Source: Rubrivivax rivuli (GTDB lineage: Bacteria > Pseudomonadota > Gammaproteobacteria > Burkholderiales > Burkholderiaceae_C). Taken from it: DNA of 64,000 bases. The notes under the pieces were generated by a model. The model was not told where the DNA came from. It made no database searches and worked only from the letters and a program-made list of their open reading frames with translations. Position numbers and translations under genes: made by a program. Below are positions 1 to 7,496 of the stretch, piece after piece. Positions within the stretch are counted from its first letter, which is position 1. Each line of letters begins with the position of its first letter. Location: assembly GCF_004016505.1 (NCBI RefSeq), contig NZ_SACR01000003.1, positions 1 to 64,000 on the forward strand, given 5' to 3'.

Positions 1-112
1 AACCGCGACCCGCGCGGCAAGGCGCTTGGGCGGCGTGGCGCAGCATAGACCAAGGCGCCGCGCCGCCCAAGCGCCTTGCCGTGTGGGGTCGCGGCTGAGC
101 GAAGGGTTAGGC
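1..112 (-). repeat. partial integron attC site
   Basis: The block ends in the core heptamer GTTAGGC (106-112). It contains two long complementary arms: the GGCAAGGCGCTTGGGCGGCG part near 16-35 pairs with CGCCGCCCAAGCGCCTTGCC at 61-80. The inner flank GCTGAGCGAAGGGTTAGGC matches the ends of the four complete attC sites downstream, and the left end is cut by the window edge. attC sites are recombined as folded single strands by an integron integrase, which is not seen here. Confidence 0.75.
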
Positions 113-482
113 CGCACGCCGGACGCTGCGAAGGTGGCGACCCGTGACCTTTGCTGAACCCTCAGCGCGGCGCAACTGCGAAGCCTGAGGGCTTCTTCGC
201 CGCCGCTGACGGAGTTCGTGGGCTGCACAGCTCCGTTCCCGGCGGCGAGACGACGGACTGGCTGACGCGAGAACGAGGCCAGGAGATGGCGGATCCCGCA
301 CAGCGCTGACATGAACGGTGGACTTCTTGGGCGCTCGCCGCGGAGCGCCTAGCTACGTTGGCGTGCGCAGGTTTTGTGCGCTGACCTCTGACCGGAGCAC
401 GCTTAACCCGGCGCTTGGATTTGAACGCGGCGGGCATCTCGGAACGTCGAGGTGGTTCGACCGCCGATGCCCGCTGTGTGCG
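113..482 (-). other. gene cassette with no confident gene
   Basis: This is the DNA between two attC sites and so is a cassette by position. Two overlapping minus-strand frames exist. One gives 64 residues (107-301, GTG start, stop TAA inside the attC core at 106-112) and another gives 91 residues (162-437). Both are very Arg- and Ser-rich and resemble no family I know. The stop inside the attC core is typical of cassette genes and slightly favours the 64-residue frame, but that frame covers only half the cassette. It may be a decayed or ORF-less cassette. Confidence 0.35.
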
Positions 483-614
483 GCCTAACGTTCGAGCTAA
501 CCCCGACCGCGGAGGCAGGTGTTGTAAGCCCGGTGCGTGACGATGCTACCGCTGGCACGGACCGGGCTTACAACGCCTGCCGTAGCGGGTCGGGGGCTGA
601 GCGAGGGGTTAGGC
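483..614 (-). repeat. integron attC site
   Basis: A 132-bp imperfect palindrome is bounded by GCCTAAC (483-489) and GTTAGGC (608-614). The inner boxes CCCCGACC and GGGTCGGGG pair, as do the arms GTTGTAAGCCCGGT and ACCGGGCTTACAAC. The same sequence, apart from its loop, recurs at 1029, 1849 and 2504. Cassette genes lie on the minus strand, so the functional orientation is taken as minus. Confidence 0.9.
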
Positions 615-998
615 GTCACTTCGACGGCTTCCGGGGCGAACTTTTCTGAGTGCTCGTGCTTGGCCCTGGAACTCCGCGACGAAGGCCGGGACTTCAGCCA
701 GTGTTCTCGGGTACGGGACAGCTACCTTACCGCCTGATTCTGTGGCTCGGTAGACGGAGTCAAAGGTAAAGCCATGCTCGACCAAGACTTGAACCTTTTT
801 CCATTGCGCTCGGTCCGCTGACTTTGGAGTATGGAACTTCCGACCAAGTATGGTCATAGGCGTTGCGCACTCAGGGCAGACTCGGCCCGTTTCGCTGTAC
901 GGTTTGCGAAAGACTTTGCGGCAACCGAAGCAGGCGTGTGGAAACAGATAGCGCTGCAGCTGCTTCGCATTCGTATGTGCGGTCCGGTTCTTGGGCAT
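609..998 (-). CDS. cassette-borne zinc-ribbon protein, copy 1
   Basis: This is a small soluble protein of 129 residues with two CxxC pairs (CFGC and CPEC, about residues 23-45) that make a likely zinc ribbon in the N-terminal half. The rest has no recognisable fold. The ATG at 998 starts MPKNRTAHTN; a TTG at 1013 would add five residues. The stop codon TAA is part of the attC core GTTAGGC read on the minus strand, a hallmark of integron cassette genes. A nearly identical cassette lies at 2630-3019, and the protein copies differ only at the C-terminus near the attC site. The function is unknown; a nucleic-acid or protein-binding role is only a guess from the zinc ribbon. Confidence 0.7.
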   Translation of the reverse strand: MPKNRTAHTNAKQLQRYLFPHACFGCRKVFRKPYSETGRVCPECATPMTILGRKFHTPKSADRAQWKKVQVLVEHGFTFDSVYRATESGGKVAVPYPRTLAEVPAFVAEFQGQARALRKVRPGSRRSDA

Positions 999-1028
999 GC
1001 TGGAGCCGAGCAAAGAGTGGTTTGTGAC

Positions 1029-1160
1029 GCCTAACGTTCGAGCTAACCCCGACCGCGGAGGCAGGCGTTGTAAGCCCGGTTCGCGATGATGCTACCGCTG
1101 GCGCGGACCGGGCTTACAACGCCTGCCGTAGCGGGTCGGGGGCTGAGCGAGGGGTTAGGC
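1029..1160 (-). repeat. integron attC site
   Basis: The site is bounded by GCCTAAC (1029-1035) and GTTAGGC (1154-1160). It has the same boxes and the same 132-bp length as the site at 483, with the arm pair GTTGTAAGCCCGGT and ACCGGGCTTACAAC and a slightly different loop. Confidence 0.9.
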
Positions 1161-1161
1161 T

Positions 1162-1830
1162 TCACTGGAGACGCCACACGTATTCGGCATCGAAAGTAGA
1201 GGGAATACGGTCTCCAGTCGGTGAGGTTGCAGACCGAAACTGGCACTGACTGAGCATGTACAGGGCTGTAGCATCAAGTCGACCGAAACCACTGGAAGAT
1301 CTAATCTCGGCGCGGGAGATTGTGTCATCCGCTGTTAGGTAGAACCTGATGAGGGTGGTTCCTTGCTCGCCATTCTTGGCTGATGCCTCTGGGTAGTGCT
1401 GGGCCGTAGGCGCGCAGTTCGCTACGTTCAACATCGCGGGGCGACGGTTCGGTTCACGCGCAGAGTTGGTTCGAATTGGGATGGCGACGAGACCCTGAAG
1501 GTTTGACTTAGGGTCTGAGTTGGCGCGCCCGAGGAATCGGCAGGCCTTGAGGCGAGCTTCCACCTCTGCATCAAACTTCGGATCGCCAGAAGAAACTACA
1601 ACCTGTGTTGACTGAAGTCCGCTCTCAGCCGACGCTACGTAGGACAAGAGAAGGAGGCCGGGCGACGGCGCGACGTTAAGCGCTCGTTCGCTGTTTAGCT
1701 GGCAGGATTGATGCTCGATGGATATGTTTGGCGGGCGCAGATTCACCTGCGATAAGGCGGGTGCGACAGTCATTGACGCTATTGAGGCAACCAGTGCCCG
1801 GAGCAAGGTATCTGAAGACTTCGATGCCAT
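1162..1830 (-). CDS. cassette-borne periplasmic TonB C-terminal-like protein
   Basis: This protein of 222 residues has an N-terminal signal-like segment (about residues 8-28, ending APALSQ), which suggests export to the periplasm. The C-terminal half (about residues 145-215) contains YPEASAKNGEQGT, a hydrophobic strand, a segment rich in SSSGFGRLDATAL and a closing Cys-containing helix. That is the pattern of TonB C-terminal or energy-transducer-like domains. It lacks the proline-rich linker and anchor of a true TonB, so it is not expected to energise receptors. AGGA lies five bases before the ATG at 1830. The gene fills one cassette and its TGA ends two bases from the attC core. Its role is unknown. 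Confidence 0.7.
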   Translation of the reverse strand: MASKSSDTLLRALVASIASMTVAPALSQVNLRPPNISIEHQSCQLNSERALNVAPSPGLLLLSYVASAESGLQSTQVVVSSGDPKFDAEVEARLKACRFLGRANSDPKSNLQGLVAIPIRTNSAREPNRRPAMLNVANCAPTAQHYPEASAKNGEQGTTLIRFYLTADDTISRAEIRSSSGFGRLDATALYMLSQCQFRSATSPTGDRIPSTFDAEYVWRLQ

Positions 1831-1848
1831 AAGGTTCCTGTTGGTGAA

Positions 1849-1977
1849 GCCTAACGTTCGAGCTAACCCCGACCGCGGAGGCAGGACGGCTTGCCCGTGC
1901 GGTGCAGCATAAACCAGCGCGCCGCACGGGCAAGCTGGCCTGCCGTAGCGGGTCGGGGGCTGAGCGAGGGGTTAGGC
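1849..1977 (-). repeat. integron attC site
   Basis: The site is bounded by GCCTAAC (1849-1855) and GTTAGGC (1971-1977). Its outer boxes are identical to the neighbouring sites, but its central arms are different (GCTTGCCCGTGCGG paired with CCGCACGGGCAAGC). The loop has therefore changed while the integrase-recognition boxes are kept. Confidence 0.9.
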
Positions 1978-2490
1978 CGCGCGCGTACTTGCAGCAACAA
2001 AGTGGTTCCTCGCGAGAGCCGGCTCATAGCCTTGCAGAGAGAAGCCGCACTTCTGCAGCACTCGCGCTGAGGCCGTGTTCTCCGGCTTTGCAAAGGCGTG
2101 GACTTCGTGGACACCGAGGTTCCCGAATGCAAAGCCCAGCGATGCGTGAACGAGCTCGGTCGCATACCCGAGACCCCACGAGCTCGGTGCAAAGGCGTAG
2201 ATGACCTCCAGGCCCCACTCTGGTTCCAGCGGATCGATGCTGAGACCGCCCCAACCGATGACCTGACCGTCTTGCGCCGTGCGGACCACCCATGGTGCGA
2301 AGCCAAGCATGTCGCGTGTTGCTTCATACGATTGCAGACGTCCAAGGCAGTGCTGGTAGGACGGCGCGACATAGGTGTGTTGCATAGCTGCTGCGTCAGC
2401 CATGAAGCCGAAGAGATGCATTGCGTCCGTACGCTCAAACGGCTCCAGCACTAAGCGCTTGGTCTTCACTGAAGCGGCGAGTGCTGACAT
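1972..2490 (-). CDS. cassette-borne GNAT acetyltransferase (RimJ/RimL type)
   Basis: This 172-residue protein is predicted to be a GCN5-related N-acetyltransferase that moves an acetyl group from acetyl-CoA to an amine. The opening TKRLVLEPFERTDA is typical of the RimJ/RimL branch. The central GWGGLSIDPLEPEWGLEVIYAFAPSSWGLGYATE segment has the acetyl-CoA loop in the form SSWGLGYATE, and ENTASARVLQKCGF (about residues 137-150) is the classic C-terminal motif. It fills one integron cassette, and its TAA stop lies in the attC core at 1971-1977. Such cassettes often modify antibiotics or small amines, but the substrate here cannot be read from sequence. Confidence 0.85.
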   Translation of the reverse strand: MSALAASVKTKRLVLEPFERTDAMHLFGFMADAAAMQHTYVAPSYQHCLGRLQSYEATRDMLGFAPWVVRTAQDGQVIGWGGLSIDPLEPEWGLEVIYAFAPSSWGLGYATELVHASLGFAFGNLGVHEVHAFAKPENTASARVLQKCGFSLQGYEPALARNHFVAASTRAA

Positions 2491-2503
2491 GTTTGCTTGC
2501 GCG

Positions 2504-2635
2504 GCCTAACGTTCGAGCTAACCCCGACCGCGGAGGCAGGTGGCGTAAGCCCGGTGACCGATGATGCTAAGAGCGGCGGGCGCCGGGCTTACGACGCATG
2601 CCGTAGCGGGTCGGGGGCTGAGCGAGGGGTTAGGC
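2504..2635 (-). repeat. integron attC site
   Basis: The site is bounded by GCCTAAC (2504-2510) and GTTAGGC (2629-2635). Its boxes match the other sites; the arms are GCGTAAGCCCGG and CCGGGCTTACG. Confidence 0.9.
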
Positions 2636-3019
2636 GTCACTTCGACAGCTTCCGGGGCGAACTTGTCTGACTGCTCGTGCTTGGCCCTGGAACTCCGCGA
2701 CGAAGGCCGGGACTTCAGCCAGTGTTCTCGGGTACGGGACAGCTACCTTACCGCCTGATTCTGTGGCTCGGTAGACGGAGTCAAAGGTAAAGCCATGCTC
2801 GACCAAGACTTGAACCTTTTTCCATTGCGCTCGGTCCGCTGACTTTGGAGTATGGAACTTCCGACCAAGTATGGTCATAGGCGTTGCGCACTCAGGGCAG
2901 ACTCGGCCCGTTTCGCTGTACGGTTTGCGAAAGACTTTGCGGCAACCGAAGCAGGCGTGTGGAAACAGATAGCGCTGCAGCTGCTTCGCATTCGTATGTG
3001 CGGTCCGGTTCTTGGGCAT
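2630..3019 (-). CDS. cassette-borne zinc-ribbon protein, copy 2
   Basis: This is a second copy of the 129-residue zinc-ribbon protein at 609-998, with the same two CxxC pairs and the same stop in the attC core. The proteins differ at only about three residues, all close to the C-terminus (for example RKVRPGSRR against RQVRPGSCR). DNA upstream of that point looks identical over the whole cassette. The copy points to recent cassette duplication or re-integration. In minus-strand order this would be the first cassette of the array, next to where an attI site would be expected. The function is unknown. Confidence 0.7.
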   Translation of the reverse strand: MPKNRTAHTNAKQLQRYLFPHACFGCRKVFRKPYSETGRVCPECATPMTILGRKFHTPKSADRAQWKKVQVLVEHGFTFDSVYRATESGGKVAVPYPRTLAEVPAFVAEFQGQARAVRQVRPGSCRSDA

Positions 3020-3049
3020 GCTGGAGCCGAGCAAAGAGTGGTTTGTGAC

Positions 3050-3367
3050 GCCTAACGTGTTTTCTACCGCAGGGGTGGCTACCGGTAGCTACCGATTGTC
3101 GTCGTGACGCCGGTCGACGGCGACAAAGACTCAGGGAAAGCGATAAGGTGCCTCAAGTGCTGCAAACCGGCTGTTTGGGCGAGGGAGCGCATAGGTAGTT
3201 TTGGTGAGGCCTAACGTGTTTTCTGCCGCAGGGGTGGCTACCGGTAGCTACCGATTGTCGTCGGGACGCCGGTCGCCGACGACAAAGACTCAGGGTAAGC
3301 GATAGGGTGCCTCATGTGCTGCGAATCCGCTGTTTTGACGGGGGCGCATAGGTAGTCTTGTTGAGAT
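3050..3367. repeat. two tandem 159-bp repeats, each starting with an attC-like core
   Basis: Two copies (3050-3208 and 3209-3367) each begin GCCTAACGTGTTTTCT and run in parallel with scattered substitutions. Each holds the palindrome GGTAGCTACC and a hairpin of the type TTGTCGTC..GACGACAA. The second GCCTAAC heptamer that would make them ordinary attC sites is absent. They sit at the end of the cassette array where attI would be expected. They could be a duplicated attI-like end, ORF-less cassettes or decayed attC sites. Confidence 0.6.
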
Positions 3368-3371
3368 CTAC

Positions 3372-3665
3372 GGAAAGTCTGCAAAACCGCGGGCCGGTCC
3401 GTCTGGATTGAGGCCCCCGGTGGGTTGACGAGGACAATCATGAAGCAGCTCGGACTCGGCCCGAACCTGTCGACTGTGAGGACGCGCAAGCGCGAGTCCC
3501 TTGATGAGATGAAGCGCGTGGTGCCGTGGACGGCACTCATGTGGGTGGTGGAGCCGGTCTACTACAGGGCCAAGCCGAGACAACTGCCGTTCGGCATCGA
3601 GACAATGCTGCGCATCCACTGCCTGCAGCAGTGGTTCGCGCTGTCGTAGCCAGCGATGGATGCGA
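3372..3665 (+). pseudogene. IS5-family transposase remnant
   Basis: The remnant starts with GGAAAGTCTGCAAAACC (3372-3388), a one-mismatch relative of the terminal repeats of the intact IS5-family element at 11656-12846. It is followed by the N-terminal part of an IS5-type transposase from about 3440 (MKQLGLGPNL, then SLDEMKRVVPWTALM and IETMLRIHCLQQW). A TAG at 3646-3648 interrupts the frame just before a PAMD segment matching DPAMEEE of the intact transposase, and similarity is then lost. It is a dead fragment at the boundary of the integron array. Confidence 0.8.
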
Positions 3666-3957
3666 TGGCATCTACCCAAAGCGCTAGCTGAATCCTCAGC
3701 ATGGCCGCGCTTCTTGGTCGGGAACTTCGGATGACCGCGGAGTGATGGCGACGTCCAGGCGGGACACCCGACGGCCAGCGACTTCCATGCAGGGACGTGT
3801 CCGGCATCGCCGGCGGTCCAATCTCTGTAAGCTTCCACATCATGATTACGCACATAATCATGATGCGTCGAAAAATCCAGCTTCTGGGCGATTCTGGACT
3901 GACAGGGTTTCCAGGTGGCAGTTTTTGTCCGGCTGTCGGGATCGAGGAGGGGGCTCC

Positions 3958-4296
3958 ATGAACTCAGCTGTAAAAGGCCGGGCTGCCTACATCGCAGGCC
4001 CAGCTGTATGCGGGTCGACACCGGCTGCATCGACGGCAATCCGTGTCCGGTGGGAGAACCGCCATAGACGCCGCTACTACGAGGCCGTCGTCCAACGCGA
4101 CCTGTTCGGTGGCTGGGAGCTCTGGAAGGTCTGGGGTGCTTTGGAAAGCGCCCGTGGCGGCCAGCAAGTTCTGCCTGCGCGAGACAAGCAATCTGGGCTT
4201 GCCGCTCTGGCCCAGCTGTGCCGCCACCGCGAACGCCGCGGCTATATGCAGGTTGCTGGCGTGGGCGCGATCTCAAACGGCGCAGCGGCCAGATGA
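3958..4296 (+). CDS. WGR-domain protein
   Basis: This is a small protein of 112 residues whose core (about 25-95) matches a WGR domain: IRVRWENRHRRRYYEAVVQRD, then LFGGWELWKVWGAL, then a basic C-terminal helix ending RRGY. WGR domains bind nucleic acid, as in PARP-type proteins and many small bacterial proteins. The start at 3958 follows a strong GGAGGGGG Shine-Dalgarno. The stop overlaps the next start (ATGA at 4293-4296), so it is translationally coupled to the tyrosine recombinase. That suggests an accessory DNA-binding factor for the recombinase, which is an inference from position. Confidence 0.75.
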   Translation: MNSAVKGRAAYIAGPAVCGSTPAASTAIRVRWENRHRRRYYEAVVQRDLFGGWELWKVWGALESARGGQQVLPARDKQSGLAALAQLCRHRERRGYMQVAGVGAISNGAAAR

Positions 4297-6329
4297 CCAT
4301 CCACCCCATCAGAGTGCCTGTTGCCAGCACCCCTCGGGGCGCACCCGCTCGTGCGAGGCACCTCAGCCGAGACCACTTCGCATTCTTCCGAGGCCTGATC
4401 GAAGGCCTTGACGCCGAGCCCCTCTGGGACAGGTACATGACGGTCGAAGGCCAGCGCTCGGACCTTCGCCTGGTGCCCGCCACCGTCGCGTGGATCCGCG
4501 CCGAGCTCGCCGCCGCGGCCAAGCGGGAAGAGCGCCCTGGAACCGCCAGGCTGCTGCGCCTGGATGTCCAGCGTCTGGTGCAATCAACCCCCAGTCTGCC
4601 CAGCCTGGCACAGTTCGCCGAAGAAGCAGGGCTGGAGGACGAGCGTGAGTCTGATCAGGTGGCGGCCTTCGAGGGCCGTTATGGCCGAGCCTCTGCACGA
4701 CTGAGGCGAAAGGCCAAACTGCTTCAGCGGCAGCTGGCTGCCCTGCGATGGCTGGAAGAGGTGGCGGCCCGAGAGCCGGCGCCCGGCGACGCGATCGCGT
4801 CTTGGCTACGGCCGGAGCTGGCCAGTTTCCTGAACGCCGTGGATCTCTTTACGCTGGCCCAGCTCGCCGAGCGCATCAATGGAATCGGCAAGAACTGGGC
4901 ACGAAGCATCCGCGGCATCGGTCCACTGAAGTCCCAGAGGATCGCGGCTTGGGTTGCCGCCCATGCAAACACCATCGGCGTCAGCTTCGGCGTTCACGCC
5001 ATCGCCGCCCGCCGCGACGTTGCCTCAGCAGCGCTGGCCTGCGTTGTCTCACCCGCCACCGACATCCGCCCGCTGGAAAAGCTCATCGTCCCCGCTGAGC
5101 TTGATGGACAGCAGGGCAGGTTCCGCCGGCCGCGCGACCACTGTCTCATGCAGGCCGACACCGATCTCGATGCCGTGCTGGTGTGGCTGCAGGCCAAGGG
5201 TAGATCGGCGTCAGCACCCCAAGGTCAGCGCCAGGGCGGTCAGGGCGGCCCGGTCATGTCTTCCGCGCTCTCCCACACTCAACGCGCCTACCGCAAGGAG
5301 GCAGAGCGCTTCTTGCTTTGGGCAATCGTGCAGCGCGCCAAGCCCTTGTCGTCGATGACGTCGGAAGACTGCATCGAATACGCAGCGTTCCTGGTTGACC
5401 CTCAGCCGCGTGCGCGCTGGTGCGGCCCTAGGGCGCGGGAGAGGTGGTCGCCGCTGTGGCGCCCGTTTGAGGGGGCGCTCTCGGCTGCGGCGCAGCGCCA
5501 GGCTATCTCGATCCTGAAGAATCTGTACGGCTTCCTTGTTGATCAGAACTACCTGATGGGCAACCCGTGGTCTGCGGTGCCCGTTCCTCGTGCCGCGCGG
5601 CCTGGCCTTGACGCGTCACGCAGCCTCACTGCCGCCCAGTGGGCCTTCGTGCGCGAGCGGGCTGCGCAGGCAGGGCCGCACTCGGCCGCGATCCGGCTGC
5701 GTCTCGCTCTGGACCTGCTGTACTTCACCGGCCTTCGGACGGCCGAGCTCGTCAGTGCGCGTGTCGGTGACTTGCAGCAGGTTGAATACTTCGACGCCGA
5801 TGCGCAGCAGCACGTGCGGGGCTGGATGCTCACCGTGTTGGGCAAGGGGCAGCGCCTGCGCGAGGTGCCGGTGCCAGACGGATTGGTGAATCAGATTCAG
5901 GCCTACCTGCAGCACCGCGGCCTGTCAGGTGATATGTCTCTGCCGGCGGTGCGCGGCGCCTACCTCTTGGCCGGTGCGGTCGACATCGCTGAACGCGCAC
6001 CGGCGCTGGCTCAGAGCAACGCCTCGGGAGTTGATGGCGGCATCGGCGAGTCAACGCTCTACAAGCAGCTCAAGGCGCATTTCGCGGCCTGCGCGTCGGC
6101 GAAAAAGGCCGCCGGCGAGCATGCTGCCGCAGAGCGATTGGCCCGTGCCAGCACCCACTGGTTACGACACACGCACGCCAGCCATGCACTTGCCAGTGGG
6201 GTCAGCGTACAGGAGGCCCAGCAAAACCTCGGTCACGCATCGCTGGCTACCACCACGGTCTATGTCACCACCGAGGCCGCGCGCCGCTTGAAGAGCATGC
6301 AGCGCTTCTGGGACGTCCGAGCTTCGTAG
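4293..6329 (+). CDS. large tyrosine recombinase with N-terminal DUF3701-like region
   Basis: This protein has 678 residues. The first 300 or so resemble the DUF3701 (phage integrase N-terminal) region, with a helix-hairpin-helix-like stretch around INGIGKNWARSIRGIGPLKSQR. A SAM-like core-binding domain (about 325-435) and a catalytic domain follow. The catalytic residues are visible: R482 in FTGLRTAEL, H622 and R625 in HWLRH, H648 in LGHAS and nucleophile Y657 in TTTVYV. It should cut and rejoin DNA through a 3'-phosphotyrosine. It is not an integron IntI, because it is far too long and lacks a recognisable IntI insert. Translation starts in the ATGA overlap with the WGR gene. It probably mobilises this accessory block; its attachment sites were not found. 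Confidence 0.88.
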   Translation: MTIHPIRVPVASTPRGAPARARHLSRDHFAFFRGLIEGLDAEPLWDRYMTVEGQRSDLRLVPATVAWIRAELAAAAKREERPGTARLLRLDVQRLVQSTPSLPSLAQFAEEAGLEDERESDQVAAFEGRYGRASARLRRKAKLLQRQLAALRWLEEVAAREPAPGDAIASWLRPELASFLNAVDLFTLAQLAERINGIGKNWARSIRGIGPLKSQRIAAWVAAHANTIGVSFGVHAIAARRDVASAALACVVSPATDIRPLEKLIVPAELDGQQGRFRRPRDHCLMQADTDLDAVLVWLQAKGRSASAPQGQRQGGQGGPVMSSALSHTQRAYRKEAERFLLWAIVQRAKPLSSMTSEDCIEYAAFLVDPQPRARWCGPRARERWSPLWRPFEGALSAAAQRQAISILKNLYGFLVDQNYLMGNPWSAVPVPRAARPGLDASRSLTAAQWAFVRERAAQAGPHSAAIRLRLALDLLYFTGLRTAELVSARVGDLQQVEYFDADAQQHVRGWMLTVLGKGQRLREVPVPDGLVNQIQAYLQHRGLSGDMSLPAVRGAYLLAGAVDIAERAPALAQSNASGVDGGIGESTLYKQLKAHFAACASAKKAAGEHAAAERLARASTHWLRHTHASHALASGVSVQEAQQNLGHASLATTTVYVTTEAARRLKSMQRFWDVRAS

Positions 6330-6427
6330 CTCTGGGGCAGGGGAGTTTTTCCGTTGGTCGGCGTTGGTCGTGGCCGACCGCCACTTCGGTGAGACTCTGC
6401 CAGTCCGCAGCCCAGCCCCGCCGCCAA

Positions 6428-7444
6428 ATGCCCGCTCAGTTCCGAAACATCGATGCCGACACTTGCAGCTTCAGCTTCCCCGACGAACTCTTCGACGGCC
6501 TCGTGGCCGAACTGGACGGCCTGCTCGACCCAAAAGAGCAGGGCGCGCTGACCTCGGCCGGCTATACCAAGTCGCTGCAGAAGCTTATCGCCGAAGAACC
6601 CGACTTCACAGACGCGCACGCCCACCTGGCCTACGCCTGGATTGAGCAGGGCAAGCCCAAGAAGGCGCTCGACGCCAGCTTGGCTGGCCTCGCGGCCGCC
6701 AACAGGCTGATTCCAGAGGGCTTCGCCGGCCAGTTGCCCTGGGGCCTCCTTGAAAACAGACCCTACCTGCGTACCCTGCACGGCGCGCTGCTGGCTTCGG
6801 TGCGGCTGGGGCGCCACAAAGATGCCGCGGCGTTCGCCGAGCGCATGCTGAGCTTGAACCCCGCCGACAACCAAGGCGTGCGCTACCTGTATGGCTCAGA
6901 GCTTCTGCGGGCCGGCCGGATAGAAGCCGCGCAAGTCGCCATGGAGCCTGAGGCGGCCAACTACCCGCCTTATCAGTACGAGCTGGGTCTGCTCCATCTC
7001 ATGAACCGGCAATGGGTAAGCGCTGCCACCGCCCTGCGGCGGGCCTTCTTGGCCAACCCGTACATCGCCGAGGCACTGTGCGGCACCATCGAACCGCAAC
7101 CCCTGGCCATCTGGCACAGCAGCAACTTTGAGGAACCAGCCACCGCCCATAGCTACGTGAACGCCTACGGCGCTCTGTGGGAACAGCGAATCAGTTTCCT
7201 GGCGTTTCTGCGCTGGCTGTTCAACAGTTCGCAGGTACTGCAGGAGCGCGCTGCCGTGCTGGCCTGCAGAGAGGCCCTGCAGTGGGAACGCGAGTTTCGT
7301 GAGCGCAGTATCTTGGTTGACCGGATGCACGCGCTGGAAGCTGCCGTCGACGACACGATCTCCACCGCGCTGGTGGTGCGCAAGCTCGATCGCCAGGGCC
7401 GCGAGGTCTGGCCCTGGATGCCTGAGCAGCCGGATATCGGCTGA
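6428..7444 (+). CDS. tetratricopeptide-repeat protein
   Basis: This 338-residue cytoplasmic protein has TPR-like helix pairs: DFTDAHAHLAYAWIEQGKPKKALDASLAGL, then GALLASVRLGRHKDAAAFAERMLSLNPADNQGVRYLYGSELLRAG, then YELGLLHLMNRQWVSAATALRRAFLANPYIAEAL. The LNPADNQGVRY signature occurs in TPR proteins of the ST7/SEC-C-associated kind. No enzyme motif or signal peptide is seen. The start at 6428 is preferred over 6389 because it opens directly on the conserved region. It lies between a recombinase and an ATPase in the accessory region; the partner is unknown. Confidence 0.7.
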   Translation: MPAQFRNIDADTCSFSFPDELFDGLVAELDGLLDPKEQGALTSAGYTKSLQKLIAEEPDFTDAHAHLAYAWIEQGKPKKALDASLAGLAAANRLIPEGFAGQLPWGLLENRPYLRTLHGALLASVRLGRHKDAAAFAERMLSLNPADNQGVRYLYGSELLRAGRIEAAQVAMEPEAANYPPYQYELGLLHLMNRQWVSAATALRRAFLANPYIAEALCGTIEPQPLAIWHSSNFEEPATAHSYVNAYGALWEQRISFLAFLRWLFNSSQVLQERAAVLACREALQWEREFRERSILVDRMHALEAAVDDTISTALVVRKLDRQGREVWPWMPEQPDIG

Positions 7445-7446
7445 CG

Positions 7447-7472
7447 TCTATAGTTTTCTATAATCGTCTATA
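7447..7472 (+). promoter_or_regulatory. three TCTATA boxes spaced 10 bp apart
   Basis: TCTATA occurs at 7447-7452, 7457-7462 and 7467-7472, exactly one helical turn apart, 25 bp before the ATPase start. This unusual AT-rich ladder in GC-rich DNA looks like a cooperative operator. A TATAAT-like box (7459-7464) is contained within it. The binding protein is unknown; the ATPase itself, which has a C-terminal winged-helix-like region, is one candidate. Confidence 0.5.
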
Positions 7473-7496
7473 AGTAGCCAAAGCCTGGAGGCCGGC

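Noticed and set aside
483..2635. Regular repeats that could be mistaken for a CRISPR array
   Set aside because: The repeats are about 130 bp, palindromic, separated by whole genes and bounded by GCCTAAC/GTTAGGC, so they are attC sites. No cas genes are present.
4293..6329. The recombinase as the missing integron integrase
   Set aside because: It has 678 residues with a DUF3701-like N-terminus, is separated from the array by an IS5 remnant, and shows no IntI-specific insert that I can recognise.
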